Positions 7,700 to 18,096 of a stretch of DNA of 64,000 nucleotides are shown here, piece after piece (positions within the stretch are counted from its first letter, which is position 1; every line of letters begins with the position of its first letter). The DNA is from Phycisphaeraceae bacterium (GTDB lineage: Bacteria; Planctomycetota; Phycisphaerae; Phycisphaerales; Phycisphaeraceae). The DNA is taken from assembly GCA_028277745.1 (NCBI GenBank), contig JANQFR010000072.1:1-64000 (forward strand), written 5' to 3'. Both the position numbers and the translations under genes were made by a program. A model generated the notes under the pieces. It was not told the DNA's origin, searched no databases, and saw only the letters and a program-made list of their open reading frames with translations.

Positions 7700-10144
7700 A
7701 TGGCCACGCAGACGCTTCACCTCCCGCTGACGATGCCGGACGACCCGGGTCAGCGCGGCCTGTGCGCCCGGTGCATCGAGGAGCGGCTGAGCCAGCGGCC
7801 CGGCGTGGTGCGGGCGCGGGTGTTGCCCGGCGACGAGGAGGGGCGGGACCGCCGGGGCTACCTCGACGTCGACTACGACCCCGACCTGGTGACCCTCAGC
7901 CAGATCAACGGCTACCTGCGGTCGGCGGGGGGGTGTTTCGGCCTGTCGGTCGCGCACATCATCATGCCGGTGGACGGGTTGCTCTCGACCCGTCACGAGC
8001 GCGCGGTGCAGAAGTCGCTGAGTCACCTGCCCGGGGTGCGGTGCAGCGCTTCGTATTCCTCGGGCACGGTGCGGCTGGAGTTCGATCGGCAGCGCTGCGC
8101 CCTGCCTGAGATCGTGCGGCGGCTGGACCTGCTGGGCGTGACCGTGCGCCCCCCGACGGAAGCCGCGACGGGTGCAGAGCGCCCGGCGTCGTCTGTCCGC
8201 CAGCCGCACTGGGTGCGGGCGGCCCTGCGGCAACGTGACCTCGTGCTGGCGCTGCTCGCGGGCGTGCTGCTGCTGGCGGGGTTCCTCGTCCACGTGACCG
8301 GCGGGTCGCAGCAGTTGCGCTTGGCGCTGCTGCTGGCCAGCTACGTGTGCGGCGGCTACTACCCGGCCCAGGCGATGATCGAGTCGCTGATGCGGTACCG
8401 CTTCGACATCGACCTGCTCATGTTCGCCGCCGCGTTCGGCGCCGCGGCGCTGGGGCAGTACGAAGAGGGCGCGATGCTGCTGTTCCTCTTCAGCCTCGGC
8501 GGCGCGGGCGAGCGGCTGGCGATGCACCGGGCGCGCTCGGCGATCAACGCGCTGGGCGAGTTGGCGCCCGCGGTCGCGGTGCGGGTCACGCCCGACGGCC
8601 GTCATGAGGAAGTGCCGGTCGAGGACCTGGCCGTCGGCGACCGCGTGTTCGTGGCGCCGGGCCAGCACGTGCCCGCAGACGGGCGCGTGGCGGATGGCGA
8701 GTCCGCGATCAATCAGGCGGCCATCACCGGCGAGTCGGTCCCGGTCGACAAGGCGGTGGGCGACGACGTGTTCGCCGGCACGATCAACGGCGACGGCGCG
8801 GTGACCGTCGAGGTGACCAAGCTGGCGTCGGACAACACGATCGCCCGCGTGATCAAGATGGTCGAGGAGGCGCAGACGACCAAGAGCCCGACGCAGCTGT
8901 TCACCGACCGGGTGGAGAAGTGGTACGTGCCGCTGGTGATCGCGGCGACCGCGGGGCTGATCGTCATCCCCCCGCTGGCGGGGTTCACGCCGATGCGGGA
9001 GCACGGCAGCGCGTGGGCGGGGTGGTTCTACCAGGCGATGGCGTTCCTGACCGCCGCGTCGCCGTGCGCCTTGGCGATCGGCACGCCGGCGGCGGTGCTG
9101 AGCGGGATCGCCCGGGCCGCGCGGGGCGGGGTGCTGGTGAAGGGCGGCGTGCACCTGGAGAACCTCGGGCGCGTGCGTGCGATCGCGTTCGACAAGACCG
9201 GTACGCTGACCTTCGGCCGGCCGGAGGTGACCGAGGTCGCGCCGCTGGCTGACGGCGTTAACGAGGGCGCGTTGCTGCGCATGGCGGCATCGGTGGAGCA
9301 CGGCAGCCGTCACCCGATCGCGCAGGCGATCGTGCGCGAGGCGGAGGGCCGGGGGCATCGGGTCGAAGCCGCGCTGAACATCATGCAGAAGCCGGGCGTG
9401 GGCATCTGTGGTGACGACGTAGACGGTCGTTGCATCACCCTGGCCCGGCCGTCGTCGCTCGATCCGGCGCTGGCCGGCACGGATCGGCTGCGGGCCCGGG
9501 CGGCGGAGCTGGAGGAGCAGGGCCGCACCCTCGTGGCCGTGGCCGACGAGGACCGCGTGCTGGGCCTGATCGCGCTGGCGGACCGGCCGCGCGACGGCGT
9601 GGACCAACTGATCGGCGAACTGCACCGGCTGGGCGTGAGCAAGACCATCATGCTCACCGGCGACAACCCCCGCACCGCGTCGGGGATCGCGGCGCACACC
9701 GGGGTCGACGAGCACCTCGCCGATCTGTTGCCGGAGGACAAGGTCGCCCAGGTGAAACGGCTCGACGAGCGGTACGGCCGGGTCGCGATGGTCGGCGACG
9801 GCGTGAACGATGCGCCGGCGATGGCCAACGCGACGGTCGGCATCGCCATCGGCGGCGCGGGCGCGGGCAGCGACGTGGCGCTGGAGACCGCCGACATCGC
9901 GCTGCTGGGCAGTAACCTCGTGCAACTGCCCGAAGCGATCGGCGTGTCGCGCTTCGCCCGGCGGATCATCGTGCAGAACCTCGTGATCGCGCTGGGCGTG
10001 ATCGCGATCCTGGCCCCGACCGCTGCGCTGGGCGTGACCCCACTCGCGCTGGCGGTGCTGTTCCACGAGGGGTCGACGGTCGTCGTCGTGCTCAACGCGC
10101 TGCGGATCCTGGCGTATCGGCGGCGCCATCCGCATGCCGCTTGA
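7700..10144 (+). CDS. P1B-4-type heavy-metal translocating ATPase
   Basis: 814 residues, an inner-membrane metal exporter. The N-terminus has two HMA-like ferredoxin folds (about 1-75 and 85-155). The first carries a CARC (Cys22, Cys25) metal-binding pair; the second has none. After the first helices come the actuator motif TGES (near 343), the transmembrane metal motif SPCALAIGTP (near 453), the phosphorylation site DKTGTLTF (near 498), the hinge TGDN, and GDGVNDAPAM. SPC in place of CPC, together with HEGS in the last helix (near 788), is the established signature of the P1B-4 subgroup (CoaT/CtpD-like, Co2+/Zn2+/Fe2+). The exact metal is not determined. The gene stands alone, followed by a terminator hairpin. 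Confidence 0.93.
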   Translation: MATQTLHLPLTMPDDPGQRGLCARCIEERLSQRPGVVRARVLPGDEEGRDRRGYLDVDYDPDLVTLSQINGYLRSAGGCFGLSVAHIIMPVDGLLSTRHERAVQKSLSHLPGVRCSASYSSGTVRLEFDRQRCALPEIVRRLDLLGVTVRPPTEAATGAERPASSVRQPHWVRAALRQRDLVLALLAGVLLLAGFLVHVTGGSQQLRLALLLASYVCGGYYPAQAMIESLMRYRFDIDLLMFAAAFGAAALGQYEEGAMLLFLFSLGGAGERLAMHRARSAINALGELAPAVAVRVTPDGRHEEVPVEDLAVGDRVFVAPGQHVPADGRVADGESAINQAAITGESVPVDKAVGDDVFAGTINGDGAVTVEVTKLASDNTIARVIKMVEEAQTTKSPTQLFTDRVEKWYVPLVIAATAGLIVIPPLAGFTPMREHGSAWAGWFYQAMAFLTAASPCALAIGTPAAVLSGIARAARGGVLVKGGVHLENLGRVRAIAFDKTGTLTFGRPEVTEVAPLADGVNEGALLRMAASVEHGSRHPIAQAIVREAEGRGHRVEAALNIMQKPGVGICGDDVDGRCITLARPSSLDPALAGTDRLRARAAELEEQGRTLVAVADEDRVLGLIALADRPRDGVDQLIGELHRLGVSKTIMLTGDNPRTASGIAAHTGVDEHLADLLPEDKVAQVKRLDERYGRVAMVGDGVNDAPAMANATVGIAIGGAGAGSDVALETADIALLGSNLVQLPEAIGVSRFARRIIVQNLVIALGVIAILAPTAALGVTPLALAVLFHEGSTVVVVLNALRILAYRRRHPHAA

Positions 10145-10168
10145 TTTTCGCGCGTGACGCAAACTGGA

Positions 10169-10190
10169 GCCCCGCATCCGCATGCGGGGC
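10169..10190. terminator. Hairpin between convergent genes
   Basis: Perfect 9-bp stem GCCCCGCAT / ATGCGGGGC with a CCGC loop. It sits between the metal ATPase stop and the stop of the small membrane protein on the other strand. The following bases are T-rich only in part (TTCGGTTGCTT), so termination efficiency is unclear. Placement suits a shared bidirectional terminator. Confidence 0.75.
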
Positions 10191-10204
10191 TTCGGTTGCT
10201 TCCA

Positions 10205-10477
10205 TCAATCGGAGGGCGGGTCCGACTTCTTGCGTTCCATGAGATACCGGGCGACCGACAGCAGCCCGGCGAACTTGAACCTGGGGTCGATGTAGTGTTC
10301 GATCACGTAGAAGGCGAAATAGTAGGCCCGGGCGAACGCCCACACCGCCACGGCCAGCAGCAGGGCGGCGGTCAGGGTCGGGTGAAGCACGATCAGGCCG
10401 ACGGACGCGACGACGCCCAGCAGCAGGAAGAGCGCCGCCTTGAGGTAGAGCAGTTTGGGGTTGCGGATGTCGCCCAT
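10205..10477 (-). CDS. Small two-helix membrane protein
   Basis: 90 residues with two hydrophobic segments (LYLKAALFLLLGVVASVGLIVL and LTAALLLAVAVWAFARAYYFAFYV). A soluble basic C-terminus follows (YIDPRFKFAGLLSVARYLMERKKSDPPSD). The layout is like small planctomycete membrane proteins of unknown role. A GGGAG ribosome site precedes the ATG. It lies 16 bp downstream of the RuBisCO-like gene on the same strand and may be the last gene of that operon. No function is claimed. Confidence 0.75.
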   Translation of the reverse strand: MGDIRNPKLLYLKAALFLLLGVVASVGLIVLHPTLTAALLLAVAVWAFARAYYFAFYVIEHYIDPRFKFAGLLSVARYLMERKKSDPPSD

Positions 10478-10493
10478 GCGGCTCCCGGGACAG

Positions 10494-12077
10494 TCACGGT
10501 GCGGTCGGCCGGTCGCGGTCGCGGTCGACGATGCAGAAGAAGCCGAACGGTTCGGCGTCGTCGCTGGCGGCGTTGCGGAGCTGGTGGACGCGCATCGGGG
10601 GCACGTAGGCGATGTCCATGGGCTCGAGGGTGTGGCGGCCGTCGCCGTTGATCAGCACGCCCCGGCCGCGCACGGCGATGACGGCGTGGATGTGGGCGTG
10701 CTTCTCGAGGCTCGAATGCCCGCCGGGGCCGATCTCGAAGTAGCGCACGTCGAACGCCATGGGCTCGTCGTTTTTCCCCAGCAGCTCGTGGCGGATGACA
10801 TCTTTGAACGGCAGGACGTCGCCCGCGTCGGAGGACTTGTAATCGCCAGGCATGCGGCCGGCCCAGGTGAAGTTGTCGAACGCGAGGTGTTCGATGACGA
10901 CGCCGCGGCCCGCGTCCGGCAGCTCGCAGGCGCCGGCGGGCGTCGCGGCCGGTTCGGCGAGGCGCTCATCGAAATGCTCCCGGATCGCGTCGGCGAACAC
11001 GCGGGTCGACGCGGCCAGGTCGTCGCTGTGGCTGAGCAGGGCCCCGCCGATGAGCAGGACCGCGTCCGCACCGAAGCGTTCGCACATGTCGGGGACGTTG
11101 GCCAGCTTCATGCCGCCCGAGGGAGCGCCGAGGCCGGGTTTGAGCGCGCCCAGGGGCGCGGCCATGGCGGCGTTGATGTCGGCGCATTCCCGGTGCGTGA
11201 ACCCGAAGCGGCCGCCCGCGTTGGGGTAGATGGTCACGTCGGCCCCGGCCAGCCGGAAGAACGTGCCCAGCAGCACGGCGGGGGTAATGCCGTGGGCGCG
11301 GTCGTGGAAGAACGTGCCCGCTGCCGTGGGGTGGGCCATCACCAGCAGGCCGTAGGTCTCGGCCGCGTGCCGGACCGCGTCCAGCCCGACGAGCATGGGC
11401 GAGATGAGGATGCCGCGGACGCCCAGCCGGACCACCGCTTCGAGGTGGGCGTCGAGCTCATTGAAGCGGGCGCAGACGTTCGGCAGGTAGAGGCAGCGTC
11501 GGCCGGTCTGCGCGTTGACGCGCTCCACGGCCTCATGGCACGCGGCGATGCGTTTTTGGAAAGCGTCCAGCGAGTCGTCGACGAGGTTGTGGTCGTCCTT
11601 GACCAGGTCGCCTCCGCCGCGGGCGAAATCGCCGGCGATCCGGGCGAAGGTCGCCACCGACGAGCCGCGGGGCTTGATCGCGGTCGCCAGGAGCGGGCGG
11701 CCGTGGACCCCGACGAGGTCGCGCAGGCCCGCGGCGCCGTGGTTCGGCCCCTTGAAATGGGAAAGGAACGCGTCGGGGAAGTCGACGTGTTCGAGTCGGA
11801 TGTTGTTCTTGAGCGAGATATTGCCGTAGAGCAGGTTGAGCAGCTGCGGCAGCTGATGGTTGGCGAGGGCGGGGTTGTAGTCGATGGCGACGTGGAACGC
11901 GTCGTCGCCGTCGGGGGTGATGTCCGCGACTTGGCCGACGATATGGTCCCGGATGGCCGGGTCGGTGACGATGGCGTCGGGGACCTCGACGGTCTGTTCG
12001 AGGGCGATGCCCCGAGCCTGGGCCTCGATCTCGTCGGCAGGACAGGCGATGCGGTAACGGGCGCGGAGAGCGATCAT
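10494..12077 (-). CDS. RuBisCO-like protein fused to a C-terminal cupin
   Basis: 527 residues. Residues about 1-395 follow the RuBisCO large-subunit fold: an N-terminal alpha/beta domain, then the barrel with LLATAIKPRG (Lys135, equivalent to catalytic Lys175) and LVKDDHN (Lys160 and Asp162 equivalent to Lys201 and Asp203). The glutamate matching the metal ligand Glu204 is His163. The loop-6 region (APSGGMKLANVPDM, GGALLSHSDD) lacks an obvious GKLEG-type lysine. It is therefore a form IV RuBisCO-like protein, probably an enolase or isomerase rather than a carboxylase. Residues about 400-527 form a cupin with HxH (EKHAHIHAV) and a second motif PPMRVHQLRN. The fusion suggests one enzyme acting on successive forms of a sugar-acid substrate. 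Inference only for substrate. Confidence 0.85.
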   Translation of the reverse strand: MIALRARYRIACPADEIEAQARGIALEQTVEVPDAIVTDPAIRDHIVGQVADITPDGDDAFHVAIDYNPALANHQLPQLLNLLYGNISLKNNIRLEHVDFPDAFLSHFKGPNHGAAGLRDLVGVHGRPLLATAIKPRGSSVATFARIAGDFARGGGDLVKDDHNLVDDSLDAFQKRIAACHEAVERVNAQTGRRCLYLPNVCARFNELDAHLEAVVRLGVRGILISPMLVGLDAVRHAAETYGLLVMAHPTAAGTFFHDRAHGITPAVLLGTFFRLAGADVTIYPNAGGRFGFTHRECADINAAMAAPLGALKPGLGAPSGGMKLANVPDMCERFGADAVLLIGGALLSHSDDLAASTRVFADAIREHFDERLAEPAATPAGACELPDAGRGVVIEHLAFDNFTWAGRMPGDYKSSDAGDVLPFKDVIRHELLGKNDEPMAFDVRYFEIGPGGHSSLEKHAHIHAVIAVRGRGVLINGDGRHTLEPMDIAYVPPMRVHQLRNAASDDAEPFGFFCIVDRDRDRPTAP

Positions 12078-12090
12078 CGGGGAGAAGGGT

Positions 12091-12855
12091 TTACTCGCCG
12101 GGGTTGGCGGCGCTGGCCTGTTGGGAGGGCGGGGTCGGCGGCGGGGCGGGGTTCATCTGGCTGACCGCGAACGCGACATACGCCGCGGCGCCCAGCGCGA
12201 TGACGGCCACCACCCAACTCACGACGGTCATGGCCGTCATCTGCCGGTGCGTGCGTTTGAACATCTCCCGGGTTTGCTCGGCGCCTTCGAGGTAGGCCTG
12301 CCGCGTCGCCTCGTTGGCGCGGGTGACGTCGCCCATGGTGGTGTTGAGACCGTTGAGGGCGGTGCGCATCTCCCGGCTCGACTCGTTCTGGGCGCTGAGC
12401 TGCTGCTTGAGGTGCGTCGACACCTGCTTCTGCGATTCGGTCGCGGTCGCCAGGGCCGAGGAGAGCTTGTCGGTGGTGACGCGTTGGGATTCGAGGTTGG
12501 TCTGGATGCCTTCGAGAATCTTCGTCTGGTTCGCCGCCGTCTCGGGCATGGACTTGAGCAGTTCGGGCAGCCCCTGCATGACCTGCAGCATCTTGTCCGC
12601 CCGCTGCGACTGCTCGTCCATGTGCGATCGGACAGCCTGGAGGGTGTCGACGACCTCGTTGTAGCCCTTTTTGATCTGGAGCAGCGACGCCTCGCGTCGG
12701 GCCGTCGCCACCTCGATCGCCCCGCGGTTGCGGCCGAAAAGGTTACCCAGGCGCTGCCGCAGTGTTTTCGGCTTATCCGGCGTCAATTCGACGTCTTCGA
12801 CACGCGTGGCGACCTGTTCGGCGGCGGCGGGGGTCTCGTTCATGGGCTGCTCCAT
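12091..12855 (-). CDS. C-terminally anchored coiled-coil protein
   Basis: 254 residues. The N-terminal region is polar and then basic (KTLRQRLGNLFGRNRG). A long helical coiled coil occupies about residues 50-205 (Gln/Thr/Leu-rich, resembling methyl-accepting or tail-fibre helices). One transmembrane helix follows at about 208-232 (MTAMTVVSWVVAVIALGAAAYVAFAV), with a Pro/Ala-rich tail. A GGAGGG ribosome site is directly upstream. It is 13 bp upstream of the RuBisCO-like gene on the same strand. The function is not recognised; topology suggests a cytoplasmic rod anchored by its C-terminus. Confidence 0.75.
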   Translation of the reverse strand: MEQPMNETPAAAEQVATRVEDVELTPDKPKTLRQRLGNLFGRNRGAIEVATARREASLLQIKKGYNEVVDTLQAVRSHMDEQSQRADKMLQVMQGLPELLKSMPETAANQTKILEGIQTNLESQRVTTDKLSSALATATESQKQVSTHLKQQLSAQNESSREMRTALNGLNTTMGDVTRANEATRQAYLEGAEQTREMFKRTHRQMTAMTVVSWVVAVIALGAAAYVAFAVSQMNPAPPPTPPSQQASAANPGE

Positions 12856-12945
12856 TCTCCCTCCTTCAAGCCAGACGCCTATCCTCTACGCCAGCCGGGT
12901 CCGGGTCAACCGCCGTTTGCGACAAACATGTTTGCATGCAGCCAT

Positions 12946-12981
12946 CCAACCCCCGCCGCTTCACCGAAGCGGACAGGTTGG
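12946..12981. terminator. Hairpin downstream of atpD
   Basis: Two nested stems: outer CCAACC (12946-12951) with GGTTGG (12976-12981), and inner CCGCTTC with GAAGCGG, loop ACC. It lies about 70 bases after the atpD stop on the minus strand. It is G/C-rich with no long U-run, so the terminator call is moderate. Confidence 0.5.
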
Positions 12982-13048
12982 GGGTTTAGCGCCGGTCCAA
13001 CGGGCCGGGCTCGCGGCATACCGTTATTGGCGTTGGCCAGCCAAGGGT

Positions 13049-14563
<1,515 letters not shown>

Positions 14564-14656
14564 TTATTCGATGCGCGGCTTTTCCGCCACTCCACTCGGC
14601 GGGGGGCGACGCGTGGTGTTTAGAGCAGGTCAACTTGCAGTCGATCGCCCCCCCGC

Positions 14657-14711
14657 CTTAGCCGGCGGGCTACGCCCGCCTGGTCCAGGGCCGCGTAGCG
14701 GCCCGGCTAAG
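14657..14711. repeat. Three-way-junction palindrome (REP-like)
   Basis: The outer stem CTTAGCCGG (14657-14665) pairs with CCGGCTAAG (14703-14711). Inside lie two perfect hairpins: GGCGGGC-TAC-GCCCGCC (14664-14680) and GGGCCGC-GTA-GCGGCCC (14688-14704). Each shares bases with the outer stem, so outer and inner pairings compete at the junction. It sits in the 234-bp gap just after the stop of the oxidoreductase at 14726. It may act as a terminator or be a repetitive extragenic palindrome. Confidence 0.7.
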
Positions 14712-14725
14712 CCGACTTCGCCACT

Positions 14726-15850
14726 CTACCTCGGGTCGGCTTCGTGCTCCGCGGCGGCGGCGAGGCGGAGGGACGTGAAGCCGTTGGCGTCGCTGACCCG
14801 CCGGGGGTGGGCCGGGTCGGCGATGGCCTGGAGCTGGTCCGCCAGCAGCCCGCGCAGGACGTGGCCGTACAGGGCGGGCTTGTCCATGCCCACGTCGCCG
14901 GCGAGCGTGTACCGGCCGTCGACCTCGTAGTGCTTGTGTCGGCTGTAGACCTTGCGTTCGTCGCCGGTGTAGGAGGCGGTCTGGGTCACCTTCGCCGCGG
15001 GGAGGATGGCTTGGAGCCGTTCGAGGGTGGCGTGGTCCGCCAGGGCGTCGATCTCGATGGCGGTGGGGACCCACTCGAAGAGCCGGATCGCGCCGCGTTC
15101 GCAGAGGATCCGCATCTCCTGGCGGTCCATCCGCTCGGCCTGGGTGAAGCCGTGGTAGAAATTGACCAGCACGCGGTCGTCGCCGTAGCGGGCGGTGCAG
15201 TGGACCTGTTCGATCAGCCCGGGGTTGCCGGGGCGGCCGGCCTGCTGAGCGGCGACCACCTCGCCCTCGCCGAGCCACCACGCGAAGAGGTCGAAGAAGT
15301 GGACGCCGTGCTCGATGAAGATCCCGCCGGATTTGGACTTGTCCCAGAACCAGTGGTCGGGTCCCAGCGGCTCATCCTTGGCGTAGTTCTCGAAGAAGCC
15401 GTGCAGCGGCTCGCCCAGCAGTTTCTCGTCCAGGATGGTCTTGACCGCTTCGCACAGCGGGTCGTAGCGCATGATGAGGTTGACGGCCAGGAGGCGCTGC
15501 TTGGCGCGGGCGAGTTGGATCATCGCGTCGGCATCGGCGAGGTCGACCGCCAGGGGCTTCTCGCAGAGCACGTGCTTGCCCGCCTCCACGGCCTGGATGA
15601 CCAGCGGGGCGTGCGTGGTCGGCGGGGTGGCGATGTGCACGAGGTCGACCTCGTCGTGCTGCAGCAGGTCGTCCACCGAATCGCAGGCGATCAGGCCGAA
15701 GTCCCGCGCCACCGCGCGGGCCGCGTCGGCGTTGACGTCCGCGACCGCGGCCAGCCGCAGGCCGTCGAGGGCCGCGTATTGCTCCAGGCAGAACCGCCCG
15801 AACGCCCCGGCGCCGACCAGCCCGTAACCGATCGGTTGGCCTTCACTCAT
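14726..15850 (-). CDS. Gfo/Idh/MocA family oxidoreductase
   Basis: 374 residues, NAD(P)-dependent sugar dehydrogenase family. The Rossmann motif GLVGAGAFGRFCLEQ is at residues 10-24, followed by VDLVHIATPPTTHAPLVIQA and the conserved CEKPLAVDLADAD (Glu-Lys-Pro, EKP motif). The C-terminal substrate domain has GGIFIEHGVHFFDLFAWWLG. It overlaps the upstream fused gene by four bases (ATGA), so the two are translationally coupled. The adjacent gene carries a paralogous domain with the same GGIFIEHGVHFFDL stretch, which indicates tandem duplication. Substrate unknown. Confidence 0.92.
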   Translation of the reverse strand: MSEGQPIGYGLVGAGAFGRFCLEQYAALDGLRLAAVADVNADAARAVARDFGLIACDSVDDLLQHDEVDLVHIATPPTTHAPLVIQAVEAGKHVLCEKPLAVDLADADAMIQLARAKQRLLAVNLIMRYDPLCEAVKTILDEKLLGEPLHGFFENYAKDEPLGPDHWFWDKSKSGGIFIEHGVHFFDLFAWWLGEGEVVAAQQAGRPGNPGLIEQVHCTARYGDDRVLVNFYHGFTQAERMDRQEMRILCERGAIRLFEWVPTAIEIDALADHATLERLQAILPAAKVTQTASYTGDERKVYSRHKHYEVDGRYTLAGDVGMDKPALYGHVLRGLLADQLQAIADPAHPRRVSDANGFTSLRLAAAAEHEADPR

Positions 15851-18096
15851 GGCGTCGCCCCCCGTGCGATCCGATCCGCCTCCCGCGCCAGCGCCAGCGC
15901 CGCCCGCCCATCCTGCGCCGTGACCCGCACCGGATGCCGCCGGTCACGCACCCATTCGAGCATGTCCTCCATCAACGCGGCGACCGCCCGGCGGTAGATC
16001 GTCTGTTTGTCCGCCGTGTCCCGCCAGGTGATGCGGACCTCCCGGTCGACCGGCTCGACCCGGCCCCGCCGCGACGCGGTTTCGCCGTCCAAACGACGAA
16101 CCACCTCAATCTCGGCGTCGGGCAGGATTATCGCGATCTGTTCGGCCTGCGGCTCATTGAGCACGGCCCGGATCGACAGCTCGGCCGCAACCCAGCCTTC
16201 GACCGTCAACTCGCCCCGCTCGAAGGCCAGGCGGAAGTCCTGCCGATCGAGGTGGGGCGACTGGTGGAACCCGTGGTAAAACGCCACGGTGGTCTGCGGC
16301 CCGTACCGCAGCGTGGCGCCGACCTGGTCGATGATCTGGTCCTCCGTGTCGGGCCGACGCAGGCGGAACGCATCGACCACGGTCGCTTCGCCCAGCCAGG
16401 AGCGGACCAAATCGAAGAAGTGGACGCCGTGCTCGATGAAGATCCCGCCGGAGACGGCCTCGTCCCAGAACCAGTGCCCGGGGGGCAGGCCGCTGTCGCC
16501 GGCGAGGTTGGTGAACACCCCGCGGAGCGGCGCGCCCAGCGCGTTGGATTCGATGAGCCGGGTGATCGCCCGGGCGAGCGGGCCGTGGCGCATGACGAAG
16601 TTCACGCCCAGACGCAGGTCGCGCTCGGCGGCGGCGTCGATCATCCGCTGGGCGTCCGCGCCCGTGGTCGCGATCGGCTTCTCGCAGAGCACGTGCTTGC
16701 CCGCCCGCAGCGCCGCGATCGCCTGCTCGGCGTGTTGCGCCGGCGTGGACGCGATGTGCACCAGTTGAACGTTGGGGTCTTCGACCAGGTCCTGCAGCGC
16801 CTCGTAAGCGGTCAGCCCGTGCTGCTCCGCAAACGTCCGGGCCCGCTGCGGCGTGCGGTTCCAGACCGCCGCGGGCCGCAGGCCCTCGATCGGGCGGTAG
16901 GCGTCGAGGCAGAAATCGGCGAACTTGCTGGCGCCCACCACCGCATAGCCGATCGCGCCCGGCGGGGCGGCGGTCACCCGGCCCAGGTTCTCCTCGCGGT
17001 ACAGGTGCAGCTCCAGCACGCTCAGCAGGTACGCCAGGGTCGACTCGGCGCCCTGGTTGCGGTTCACCCCGTCGGGCTCGAGCCCGTCCTGGCACCCGCC
17101 GGTTTCCTCGTCGTAGAGCGAGAGCCCGAGGTCGTTGCGGCCGCGGAACCACTCGAAGCAGACCCAGGCATGGTCTTCCCAGGCCTTGTCGCCGGTCTGC
17201 CGGGCGGCGGTGAGGCAGGCGTGGACCATGGCGTAAGCCTCGAGCGGCTGCTGGTCGAACCGGGCCCGGGGCTTGCCGCGCTGCAGCCAGCCGTTGTTGC
17301 CGATGATCGACAGCCGGCCGTCCTCGGCGGTCTGCATCTTGAGGAGCCATTTCAGGCTCGTGAGGCCGGCGTCGATCATGTCGGCGCGGCCCAGCGCCTG
17401 GCCGCCGACCAGCATGGCGTGGCAGAGCTTGGCGTTGTCGTAGGTGACCACGTCCTCCCACCAGGGCCAGTCCTCGGTGGCGTGCTCGGAATACCCCGTC
17501 GCCAGCCGGTCGGCGCACCGCTCGAACAGTTCACGCGCCCGGGCGTGATCGGGCTTGAACTGCAGCAGCTCGTGAAGGCCGATCAAGGCGAAGGCGTGCG
17601 AGCGGAGAAACGCGAACCGCTCGACCGCCTCCATGCCTTTGTTGATCAGGTCATACGCCAGCTCGCGGGTGCTGTCCCGCGGGGCGTGGTTGACCGCCAG
17701 CCCCAGGGCCCAGATGGTGCGGGCCTGGCTGTCCTGGCTGCCTTCGTCTTCGAGCCAATGGCGGTCGTAGCCCATGAAGTTGCGGAAGGCGCGGGCGTCG
17801 TCGTTCCACGCGTAGGCGAGGAACGTGACGTACCGGTTGAGCGGCAGGGCTTCGCCGTCGGCGCCGCGCAGGCGTTGATGCAGCAGCGCGGCGATGAGGG
17901 CGCGGGCGTTGTCGTCGATGCAGTAGCCGTGATTCGGGTCGGGCGTGCCGTAGACCGCGTGCTGGAAGATGCCGGTGTCGTCGGAGAGGCGCAGGGTCTG
18001 GCGCAGGTCGATCTGCGGGAACGGCTCCCAGGGCGTGTGGCGGGGCGGTGGGGCGGTGGGGTGTGGCGCGGCCTCGCCGATCGCGGCGTCATCCAT
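15847..18096 (-). CDS. Fusion: glycosidase-like helical domain + Gfo/Idh/MocA oxidoreductase
   Basis: 749 residues. Residues about 20-375 look like an (alpha/alpha)6-type carbohydrate-active domain (DDTGIFQHAVYGTPDPNHG, YCIDDNARALIAAL, WWEDVVTYDNAKLCHAML, QQPLEAYAMVHACLTAAR, YDEETGGCQDGLEPDGVN). This kind of module accompanies mannose-active enzymes and glycosyltransferases; I cannot name the exact family. Residues about 385-749 are a full oxidoreductase: YAVVGASKFADF, HIASTPAQHAEQAI, CEKPIATTGADAQ, GGIFIEHGVHFFDLVRSWLG. The join is in frame without sign of an error. Probably it processes and oxidises a glycan-derived sugar in one polypeptide. Confidence 0.85.
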   Translation of the reverse strand: MDDAAIGEAAPHPTAPPPRHTPWEPFPQIDLRQTLRLSDDTGIFQHAVYGTPDPNHGYCIDDNARALIAALLHQRLRGADGEALPLNRYVTFLAYAWNDDARAFRNFMGYDRHWLEDEGSQDSQARTIWALGLAVNHAPRDSTRELAYDLINKGMEAVERFAFLRSHAFALIGLHELLQFKPDHARARELFERCADRLATGYSEHATEDWPWWEDVVTYDNAKLCHAMLVGGQALGRADMIDAGLTSLKWLLKMQTAEDGRLSIIGNNGWLQRGKPRARFDQQPLEAYAMVHACLTAARQTGDKAWEDHAWVCFEWFRGRNDLGLSLYDEETGGCQDGLEPDGVNRNQGAESTLAYLLSVLELHLYREENLGRVTAAPPGAIGYAVVGASKFADFCLDAYRPIEGLRPAAVWNRTPQRARTFAEQHGLTAYEALQDLVEDPNVQLVHIASTPAQHAEQAIAALRAGKHVLCEKPIATTGADAQRMIDAAAERDLRLGVNFVMRHGPLARAITRLIESNALGAPLRGVFTNLAGDSGLPPGHWFWDEAVSGGIFIEHGVHFFDLVRSWLGEATVVDAFRLRRPDTEDQIIDQVGATLRYGPQTTVAFYHGFHQSPHLDRQDFRLAFERGELTVEGWVAAELSIRAVLNEPQAEQIAIILPDAEIEVVRRLDGETASRRGRVEPVDREVRITWRDTADKQTIYRRAVAALMEDMLEWVRDRRHPVRVTAQDGRAALALAREADRIARGATP

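Noticed and set aside
7544-10183. Very long minus-strand frame opposite the metal ATPase
   Set aside because: It is the antisense of an intact P-type ATPase. The product is Arg/His/Gln-rich without domain features, typical of shadow frames in GC-rich DNA.
10494-12077. True carbon-fixing RuBisCO
   Set aside because: His at the metal-ligand Glu position, no clear loop-6 lysine, and a fused cupin argue for a RuBisCO-like protein.
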